5,473 bases of DNA from contig JAGBUF010000055.1 in assembly GCA_017630975.1 (NCBI GenBank), positions 1-5,473 on the forward strand, given 5' to 3'. Shown here piece by piece: positions 1 to 5,473 of this stretch. Below the pieces are notes generated by a model. That model made no database searches and was not told the origin of the DNA. It saw only the letters and a list, made by a program, of their open reading frames with translations. Numbering within the stretch: the first letter of the stretch is position 1; every line of letters starts with the position of its first letter. Source of the stretch: Paraprevotella sp. (GTDB taxonomy: Bacteria > Bacteroidota > Bacteroidia > Bacteroidales > Bacteroidaceae). The position numbers and the translations under genes are program-made.

Positions 1-1
1 C

Positions 2-1720
2 ACCGTAGGTAGCAGCGCGACAGGATGGAACTATGGCAACATTGCCGACCCTACCGGCGGACGAAGAAAACTCCAAAGTGTAGTGCGTAAGAGCGACGGA
101 GCTAACATCCCACTTGCCAATTTCTGGCTGACGGACAGGACACTGGTGGACAAGGGAGAACCAATTTATGAGAACCTTTTGCACTTTGCAGACTCTATGT
201 CCATCCATGGCGAAACTTACACGTTGACATTCGAGGAACGACCGGCTTTGGAACTCAAAGTGAAGGAGTATTCCGGCATTAATCAGGAAACCACATTCAT
301 TCGTGAGAAGATAGACACTGTGACTGTGGCGTTCAATAAACCTATTGACGAAGCAACATTTACTATTGACGACCTTTCATTGATGTTCGAAGGCGAATAC
401 CAAGACCTTTCAACTGTAGAAATCGTCAGAGTGAACGACCAGACCTACAAGATTGCCATCGGACAACTGACCGACTTAGACGGATTATACAGCCTGACCG
501 TACAAACAACTGCCATCAACGATGCCGAAGGATTCTACGGAACTGCTAGCAAGATGGCAAGTTGGATTCAAGTAAGCGATGGTATGGCTAACCTCACTAT
601 GGAAGTTTCTCCTGAAGGTGCCGGTATCGTCACTCCGGGCAACAGCAAGCAACCATTCGATGGTGATGTGGCTTTGACTGCTACTCCTAACGAAGGATAC
701 AAGTTCTTGCAGTGGGTATGTGAAGAAGAGATTCTCAGCGAAGACCCGAACTACACCTTCCACATGTACGGCAAGAAGACGGTAAAAGCTGTATTCTCTC
801 CTATTTTATATAATGTGACCATCAACTGCGACGAGGAACGCGGTACCGTGACAGGTGGAAGTACCGGCCCATACGGATACAACGAGGTATTGACGCTCAA
901 GGCTACTGCCAACAGCGGTTACTTCTTCGCCGGGTGGAAGAAGGATGATGTTATCATCTCTTACGACGAAGAAATTATAGTGACCATCGCAAGCGAAGAG
1001 ACTTACACCGCATGCTTTGAACCTCTTGAATTGGTGACAGTTACGCTGGACGAGAACGCATCAGACAACACCTCCATCTTTGAGAATACTTACGGAAAGC
1101 GTTATGAAATCACGCTCAACCGTAAACTCAGCGCATGGCAGTGGAACACCTTCTGCGTACCGTTTGATATCTCCGAACAACAGATCAACAAGACTTGGGG
1201 CTATGCCACCAGCATTGTGGAACTGACAGATGTGAAGAATGGAACATTGATCTTTGATGGCGTATACAACATCAAGGCAGGTGTGCCCTACCTCATCAAA
1301 CCGGAACGCACTGTCACGGCACCATCGTTCACGTTCAACAACGATATCAACGTGAGTCTGACACCACGCGAAGAACAAATCTCGATGGACGGATATGACT
1401 ATGTAGGTATTTACTCACCACATGCCTGGAGCGACTCCCGTAGCGAGTACTACTACGGAGTGAAAGCAGGCAACATCATTAAGGCTAAGTCTACCACTGC
1501 CCCACTCAAGGGTATGAGAGGCTACTTCCTTGTGCCCGAAGGTATGCCGGTGAATATCCGCATCTTTGAGGACATTACCGACATGGGTGACATCATTGAT
1601 GAGCAACCTATTGAAGAGACACGTATTTACAACATGCTGGGAATCTACCTCGGAAACGATGTGAAGCAACTTGCACCCGGTATTTATATTATTAACGGAG
1701 AAAAGACTATTATCAGATGA
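2..1720 (+). CDS. Large secreted/surface protein with Ig-like, InlB-type repeat and Por-like C-terminal tail (5' partial)
   Basis: The frame is open from base 2 with no stop, so the gene begins outside the window and 572 C-terminal residues are visible; the GTG at 83 lies mid-frame and is not a credible start. In order: an unassigned stretch with the motif WNYGNIADPTGG (about 26-61); a bacterial Ig-like beta domain (about 280-545, DTVTVAFNKPID ... LYSLTVQTTAIND); two divergent InlB/Listeria-Bacteroides-type repeats (about 590-802 and 808-1023), each with the pattern V-L-x-A-x-GY-x-F-x-W ending in A/C-x-F; a module with WNTFCVPF (about 1135-1560, also PYLIKP and LKGMRGYFLVPE) common in Bacteroidales surface proteins; and a tail (about 1622-1717) with IYNMLG and LAPGIYIINGEK, resembling Por/type IX sorting-like C-termini. 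It is inferred to be exported and cell-surface or extracellular; no enzymatic motif is visible, so adhesion or carbohydrate contact is only a guess. The stop overlaps the next start as ATGA. Confidence 0.93.
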   Translation, partial: TVGSSATGWNYGNIADPTGGRRKLQSVVRKSDGANIPLANFWLTDRTLVDKGEPIYENLLHFADSMSIHGETYTLTFEERPALELKVKEYSGINQETTFIREKIDTVTVAFNKPIDEATFTIDDLSLMFEGEYQDLSTVEIVRVNDQTYKIAIGQLTDLDGLYSLTVQTTAINDAEGFYGTASKMASWIQVSDGMANLTMEVSPEGAGIVTPGNSKQPFDGDVALTATPNEGYKFLQWVCEEEILSEDPNYTFHMYGKKTVKAVFSPILYNVTINCDEERGTVTGGSTGPYGYNEVLTLKATANSGYFFAGWKKDDVIISYDEEIIVTIASEETYTACFEPLELVTVTLDENASDNTSIFENTYGKRYEITLNRKLSAWQWNTFCVPFDISEQQINKTWGYATSIVELTDVKNGTLIFDGVYNIKAGVPYLIKPERTVTAPSFTFNNDINVSLTPREEQISMDGYDYVGIYSPHAWSDSRSEYYYGVKAGNIIKAKSTTAPLKGMRGYFLVPEGMPVNIRIFEDITDMGDIIDEQPIEETRIYNMLGIYLGNDVKQLAPGIYIINGEKTIIR

Positions 1721-1881
1721 AAAAGAAAGAATATATAGTACCGCAAATGGCTGTCCTGGAGATGGCTGACGATATCATGGTGCTCTCCGCATCGGATATC
1801 CCCGTTGGTGAAAATCCGGACCCCGGATATGAGGAAGACCCCAATGCTGTGAATAAGGACATGAATTGGGAGTTATGGTAA
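1717..1881 (+). CDS. Small acidic 54-aa protein of MKKKEYIVPQM type, coupled to the surface-protein gene
   Basis: The ATG at 1717-1719 overlaps the TGA of the upstream gene (ATGA), and the frame ends with TAA at 1879-1881 just before a strong terminator. No Shine-Dalgarno sits at a useful distance (a GGAG at 1697-1700 is 16 bases away), so start by translational coupling is likely. The 54 residues begin MKKKEYIVPQM, continue with a short mixed hydrophobic segment with methionines at 11, 16 and 21 and the motif MVLSAS (21-26), then a proline- and acid-rich tail ending NWELW. There are 12 acidic and 4 basic residues. It has no transmembrane helix, and the hydrophobic part is interrupted by DD, so it is not a standard signal peptide. 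Tiny proteins with a K-K-x-Y-x-x-P start, a short aliphatic core and an acidic or aromatic end are frequent in Bacteroidales genomes; I know of no assigned function. A leader-like or accessory role is speculation. Confidence 0.75.
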   Translation: MKKKEYIVPQMAVLEMADDIMVLSASDIPVGENPDPGYEEDPNAVNKDMNWELW

Positions 1882-1887
1882 AACCAT

Positions 1888-1943
1888 CATATAATCATAA
1901 AAAGCTGCGTTCTCCAAGGGACGCAGCTTTTTATGATTATATG
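1888..1943. terminator. Bidirectional intrinsic terminator between convergent genes
   Basis: A perfect 23-bp inverted repeat pairs 1888-1910 with 1921-1943 around the 10-base centre TCTCCAAGGG. The core stem AGCTGCGT/ACGCAGCT is GC-rich and is followed by TTTTT on the plus strand (1928-1932) and by the matching T-run on the minus strand (complement of 1899-1903). It starts 6 bases after the small gene's stop and 35 bases beyond the stop of the patatin gene on the other strand, so it can end transcription from both sides. Confidence 0.9.
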
Positions 1944-1978
1944 GAGTGCCATAAATGATTGGCACCTTTTCTCGTTGG

Positions 1979-2974
1979 TCATCGTTGTTCGTATCTGTCG
2001 AGAGCCTCGCTCATCAATGCCCTACCCTTTTCTGCTATTTCCTGCGCTTTGGCATAATCGGCAATCTCGCCATAGGCATCGAAAGACATCTGTACCAAGA
2101 TATCTGGCGGACAAAGTTGTAACATCAGAGCAGTGTTACGATGATTCTGCAAGCTGAAAGTGCGCTCCAACAAACCGTAATAGGTGTCGCCATAATCCAA
2201 CGCCATATCTTCATCGTATAATTTCTCATAACTGACGATATCCTTGACCAATGCCAAACCATGACTACCCACATACTTCAAGCGATCCACCAAGCCCAAG
2301 TCATTGCGTCCCCTTACCTCTTCCATCAGTTCGTGCATCTCGTGTCGTTTCGTCAGGTGGAAATGTTCGTCCATCCGCTGAGCATGATGTTCACGACGCA
2401 ATATCTCCTTGATTTCCTCTACGTTCACATCGTTCACATCAAATGCCACGAGAAGGTCGCCCTCTTGACGCTCTACTCTGTTCACAGGAAGACAGTTGGC
2501 AATACCACCGTCAATCAATGTAGACAACCCGTACTTGACGGGGCGAAACAATGACGGAATGGATATTGACGCACGAATAGCCGTAAATAGTTTCCCCTTA
2601 TCAAACACCACCTCTTCTCCGGTATATAAATCTGTGGCAATCGCCCGATAAGGTATGTTCATATCCTCAATATTTACGTCAGGCACCACTTCTTGCATGG
2701 CACGGATAATCTTATCCCCCTTCACAAAATGGTTCTTGGAAATGGCGAGATCCATCAATGAATACACGTTCCATTTATCGAGGGAGTACAGCCATTCTTT
2801 GAAGTCCGACAAGCCTCCTGCCGCATAAATACCACCTACCAACGAACCAACGGATGAGCCGGCCACCGACGTGATCCGGTAACCTCTCGCCTCCAGTTCC
2901 TCTATGGCTCCGATATAGGCGAACCCTCGAGGACCACCACTTGACAATGCTAATGCTACGTTTTTCTTGTTCAT
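1979..2974 (-). CDS. Patatin-like phospholipase family protein (cytoplasmic, RssA/NTE-like)
   Basis: Predicted serine lipid acyl hydrolase using a Ser-Asp dyad. Counting from the ATG at 2974 (331 residues): the oxyanion glycine loop GGPRG is at 13-17, the nucleophile elbow GSSVG at 39-43 with Ser41, the conserved ASxSIPxxFxPV segment at 135-146, and the catalytic Asp155 in DGG at 155-157. All key residues are present, so activity is expected. There is no signal peptide, and the protein begins almost directly with the first beta strand (KNVALALSSGG), which points to the cytoplasm and separates it from the secreted, type IX-exported patatins of this phylum. Residues from about 200 to 331 form a helical, charged extension with a histidine-rich patch. 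A GTG directly before the ATG could also start the frame; ATG was preferred, with the weak AAGG just upstream too close to decide. The natural substrate is unknown. The gene is monocistronic in appearance, 88 bases downstream of the preceding frame. Confidence 0.96.
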   Translation of the reverse strand: MNKKNVALALSSGGPRGFAYIGAIEELEARGYRITSVAGSSVGSLVGGIYAAGGLSDFKEWLYSLDKWNVYSLMDLAISKNHFVKGDKIIRAMQEVVPDVNIEDMNIPYRAIATDLYTGEEVVFDKGKLFTAIRASISIPSLFRPVKYGLSTLIDGGIANCLPVNRVERQEGDLLVAFDVNDVNVEEIKEILRREHHAQRMDEHFHLTKRHEMHELMEEVRGRNDLGLVDRLKYVGSHGLALVKDIVSYEKLYDEDMALDYGDTYYGLLERTFSLQNHRNTALMLQLCPPDILVQMSFDAYGEIADYAKAQEIAEKGRALMSEALDRYEQR

Positions 2975-3062
2975 CACCTTATGTTATCTAAAGCAAAGGA
3001 ACAAAAAAAACTAAAACCGCCACCGTTTCTCGCATTTTTTAACGGACTTTATAAGTATGTAT

Positions 3063-3299
3063 TTATCGTTTACGAAGATTCAGTTCCTGCACTGCTGATT
3101 TATATATAGCATCGCCATCTGCTTCAATACACAAAGTGATACCACTCCATAGGCGTTTTGAATCATTGCCAAAATAATCCGGGTCAAGACGGAAAGTGTA
3201 TTCACCGGTTTGAATGGCCGGTCCTGATATTAGTACAACACGAGGCCTTACCTGTGCATGGTGCTGACTCAACACTGTGCGAGTGCTATCAACAAACAC
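3063..3299 (-). pseudogene. Probable 3' remnant of an unidentified gene (beta-rich C-terminal tail)
   Basis: The frame ends with TAA at 3063-3065 and is open upstream to 3314, where a TAA (3315-3317) lies inside the inverted repeat. The 78 residues counted from the GTG at 3299 contain no internal ATG-encoded methionine, and no Shine-Dalgarno precedes the GTG, so a normal start is missing. The protein reads like real coding sequence: alternating beta-strand pattern, GPAIQTGEYTFRLDP, a YFGND turn, RLWSGITLCIEADGD and a basic end. This looks like the last beta-sandwich of a larger secreted enzyme or binding protein, but I do not recognise the family. It follows the lyase gene on the same strand by under 100 bases, so the lost 5' part may have belonged to the same polysaccharide operon. 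The alternative is a genuine 78-residue gene starting at GTG, which I think less likely. Confidence 0.5.
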
Positions 3300-3311
3300 C
3301 GGTTCAATAAT

Positions 3312-3356
3312 AAATTATTGGTGTCCGATTAAAACTGAACAGGACACCAATAATTT
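3312..3356. repeat. Perfect 15-bp inverted repeat between lyase gene and gene remnant
   Basis: AAATTATTGGTGTCC at 3312-3326 is exactly reverse-complemented at 3342-3356, around a 15-base centre (GATTAAAACTGAACA). It lies 35 bases after the lyase stop. It could act as a terminator for the lyase gene, but the centre is long and no clean T-run follows on the minus strand (TTATTATTG). The nested form TGTCC...GGACA, together with an adjoining reading frame that loses its start here, also fits the end or scar of an insertion sequence. No transposase is present, and the element is not identified. Confidence 0.7.
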
Positions 3357-3391
3357 TGTTATAACGTTTACTGAGCGACAAATTATAGAGG

Positions 3392-5473
3392 TTATTGGCT
3401 TATAATAATTTTGCCATCTGATACTACGGCATAGCGAGCGTTGACTTTTATTTTTCCCCATCTCATTTTCGTTTTCTCAGGAGCAGAGAATATGTAATCA
3501 GTACGACCGTTTTTCAGCACCACTTTAATGCCCACCGCATCTTTACCGGTAGGTGTAAAAAACGTCACCTCAGATATTTCAGATGAATGATTCTTGCTAT
3601 TAGGTTCAAATACTGCGACGAAGGGATGAGTCCACGCTTCTCCCCTTTGGCGCGCAACAAAAGTGAGCACCGGTTGGTCGTCTACCTTATAAGGTATGTA
3701 GTCGCCTAAACGTTCGTATTCCAAATTCACAGGTGATAAAGCCTGAAACACCTCACGATTCGGCGACCCACCCATCCACATGGTCATGTCAACATAGTGT
3801 TTGTTTTCCGGCCATTTCATAGAAAAGGTGGCCTTTACCGGTAGGTCAGTCTTTGCCGACTCTTTATGATGTATATAAGAATAAGCATACAAATGTCCTC
3901 CGGCAAATGCTAATTCATTAGTAGGTTTCAACCCAAGCGATACTCCTTCGACAGAAGTCAGTTCCATTGTTTGACCTAAGTTATGATAGAAATAATCATG
4001 GAATTTGTCTTTCCCATCTTGTCGGCGACTGCGGAATATGTCGATATAGTAACCCCCGTTAGAAGTTTTCACAATTCCGTTGGTGCGTAGCTGGATGGCC
4101 TGTGTTTCCGGTTCGATGAATCTCACCTGACTGCAAGTGGCATGGGAGTCGCTGTGCAGCATCTCTACTTCAAAGGCATGCTGCGACATCATTACCGGAT
4201 AACTTGAAACGCCATCTACACACACTGTGTTGTGCGCTGGGAATTGTGAATAATATTCAGAGTAGTCCAATCCGCTGTAAAGATTACGCCCTATACCCGC
4301 ATCAGGACCTAACACATAACCATGACCATAAAGTTCCATGGATATACCATTGGCATGTTGGTGGTTGCCCAGTGACCCATTCAATGATATCATCAAGTCG
4401 CGGTCCTGATCCATTCCCGTACGCTGTACCAACCACGATACGTTAGGGGAATAGAAAGTGGGTGACACATAACGACTGATGCTTTCCTTGGATGCTTTAG
4501 GTTGGATGGCTGCAAGCAAAGAGTCTGCTCTATTGCGTAGTACCTCGTTACCATGTCGCTCTGCATAGGCGCGTAACAACTCAATTGACTTACTTTTCAA
4601 GTATCCCGGATGGGTATCTCCAAAACCACATATCATACGATTGGGGAAGAGATACTGTGGTTGTGCAAAAACAGCCTCAACAATGACAGGGATTTGTTGA
4701 AAAAGGTCTATACCCGCCTCAACGTCCATTCTATTGGCCAATATGATAAAATCAGCCACAACGCCGGTACTATAACCCGGTGATTCGCACCATATCGATG
4801 TATTTGGGTCAAAACCGTATTCAGCCAACTGACTTATTCCCCACTGTCGAATACTCCTCTCGTTGACCACCACATTGAGGTAGTGTTCACGTCCCTTACC
4901 GTCAGCATAATCTTTATCCGGTTGCAGTACAAGAGCAATACGCATCAAGTATGTGGCTTGAATCAGATTCCAATTGTTGTGAGGTACCCCACCGGCAATG
5001 ATATTCTCCGCCCATTTTTTCAATGCTGCATCATAGATATTGCGGTTCTCCGTAAACGGGGCATAGTCACTCAACAAAGGATATATCTCTGTAATCTCGT
5101 TGAGCACATCTTCATGTATTACCTCAAATGTTGTCATTCCCACGAGAGTCTGTTGATGACCATAATTCAGGTCAATGGGAACATTCCGACAATAAATACC
5201 CTTCAAGAAAGTATCAAACACTCCAAATGCCATTCGTGCATAGGTATCATCACCGCTATCTCTATATAAGCGGGCTGCGTCACGCGCTACGCCCATTATT
5301 TGTCGGTTGATGGAAGCTATATTACATCCGGTCTTGGATGGATGCGTTTTTTCCATTGTACGACTTTTCTTGTTTACGAATGTAACGCTCCCCTGTTCAT
5401 CATCGTCATAAGGTAATAGTTTGTCCAACGGAAGACGATCATAATCGGAAGCCATGCTACGCGAACCATTATA
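3392..5473 (-). CDS. Heparinase II/III-family polysaccharide lyase (5' partial)
   Basis: The frame is open to the right edge, and 693 C-terminal residues are visible. The ATG at 5453-5455 has no ribosome binding site and no signal peptide follows it, so the true start is probably outside. Numbering from that Met: an alpha-helical toroid domain spans about 35-320, with HNNWN (159-163) and ESPGY (224-228) where the family places its substrate-binding Asn and catalytic Tyr; the heparinase II/III beta-sheet domain spans about 335-600, with NHQHANG (364-370), GPDAG (383-387) and AHNTVCVDG (407-415); a beta-rich C-terminal part ends at GKIIISQ. The family cleaves uronic-acid-containing polysaccharides by beta-elimination; residue roles here are by analogy with heparinases II and III. 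Periplasmic location is inferred. The substrate cannot be told from sequence, and the exact PL family (PL12, PL21, PL33 or other) is left open. Asn369 stands where heparinase III-type motifs have Asp. No SusC/SusD or sulfatase is in the window. Confidence 0.94.
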   Translation of the reverse strand, partial: YNGSRSMASDYDRLPLDKLLPYDDDEQGSVTFVNKKSRTMEKTHPSKTGCNIASINRQIMGVARDAARLYRDSGDDTYARMAFGVFDTFLKGIYCRNVPIDLNYGHQQTLVGMTTFEVIHEDVLNEITEIYPLLSDYAPFTENRNIYDAALKKWAENIIAGGVPHNNWNLIQATYLMRIALVLQPDKDYADGKGREHYLNVVVNERSIRQWGISQLAEYGFDPNTSIWCESPGYSTGVVADFIILANRMDVEAGIDLFQQIPVIVEAVFAQPQYLFPNRMICGFGDTHPGYLKSKSIELLRAYAERHGNEVLRNRADSLLAAIQPKASKESISRYVSPTFYSPNVSWLVQRTGMDQDRDLMISLNGSLGNHQHANGISMELYGHGYVLGPDAGIGRNLYSGLDYSEYYSQFPAHNTVCVDGVSSYPVMMSQHAFEVEMLHSDSHATCSQVRFIEPETQAIQLRTNGIVKTSNGGYYIDIFRSRRQDGKDKFHDYFYHNLGQTMELTSVEGVSLGLKPTNELAFAGGHLYAYSYIHHKESAKTDLPVKATFSMKWPENKHYVDMTMWMGGSPNREVFQALSPVNLEYERLGDYIPYKVDDQPVLTFVARQRGEAWTHPFVAVFEPNSKNHSSEISEVTFFTPTGKDAVGIKVVLKNGRTDYIFSAPEKTKMRWGKIKVNARYAVVSDGKIIISQ

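Noticed and set aside
83..85. GTG as the start of the surface-protein gene
   Set aside because: The frame is open to base 2 and the upstream codons give plausible protein in the same style; no ribosome binding site is near.
485..1669. Three minus-strand open frames (485-763, 1061-1378, 1415-1669)
   Set aside because: They are shadows of the surface-protein gene, rich in His, Cys and Val as expected for antisense reading, with no recognisable motifs.
1933..2157. Plus-strand open frame of 74 codons
   Set aside because: It begins in the terminator arm and runs antisense to the 3' end of the patatin gene; the composition is not protein-like.
2975..2977. GTG as the start of the patatin gene
   Set aside because: An ATG follows immediately and is the likelier initiator; the difference is one residue.
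2994..3001. Minus-strand TTCCTTTG as a Bacteroidetes -7 element (TAnnTTTG) for the patatin gene
   Set aside because: It differs from consensus at the second base, and no TTTG -33 element sits at the expected spacing upstream, so it is too weak to annotate.
2978..3062. Possible weak hairpin CCGTT/AACGG followed by a T8 run on the minus strand
   Set aside because: The stem is only 5 bp, with a long loop and no GC-rich core close to the T-run.
4883..5269. Plus-strand open frame of 128 codons
   Set aside because: It lies wholly antisense inside the lyase gene, and its translation has no domain-like pattern.
5453..5455. ATG as the true start of the lyase gene
   Set aside because: The frame stays open to the window edge, no ribosome binding site precedes it, and a periplasmic lyase should begin with a signal peptide, which is absent here.

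Overview
The window looks like part of a gut-type Bacteroidales chromosome (Bacteroides, Prevotella or a relative). The grounds are family-level. There is a large secreted protein that combines divergent InlB-type repeats, a 'WNTFCVPF' module and a Por-type C-terminal tail. Behind it is a tiny MKKKEYIVPQM-type protein. There is also a heparinase II/III-family polysaccharide lyase, and ribosome binding sites are weak or absent. The genus cannot be fixed from the sequence alone.

Layout. From 2 to 1881 two plus-strand genes are translationally coupled. The first is the C-terminal 572 residues of a big extracellular beta-rich protein, cut by the left edge. The second is a 54-residue acidic protein whose ATG overlaps the first gene's stop as ATGA. 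A strong bidirectional hairpin terminator (1888-1943) separates them from the minus-strand genes. At 1979-2974 lies a complete cytoplasmic patatin-like phospholipase on the minus strand. At 3063-3299 is a minus-strand open frame with no methionine codon. It reads like the last part of a secreted beta-sandwich protein and is probably a gene remnant. Its open frame ends inside a perfect 15-bp inverted repeat (3312-3356), which is either a terminator for the lyase gene or a scar of a mobile element. From 3392 to the right edge runs a heparinase II/III-family lyase on the minus strand, cut at its 5' end.

How the parts fit. The lyase would act in the periplasm on an acidic polysaccharide and suggests a nearby polysaccharide utilisation locus, but no SusC, SusD, sulfatase or regulator is visible. 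The patatin gene is most likely an independent housekeeping-type lipid hydrolase. The surface protein and its tiny partner form a separate unit. No tRNA, rRNA, CRISPR array or intact transposase gene was seen. The least explained items are the tiny coupled protein and the remnant/inverted-repeat junction between the lyase and patatin genes.
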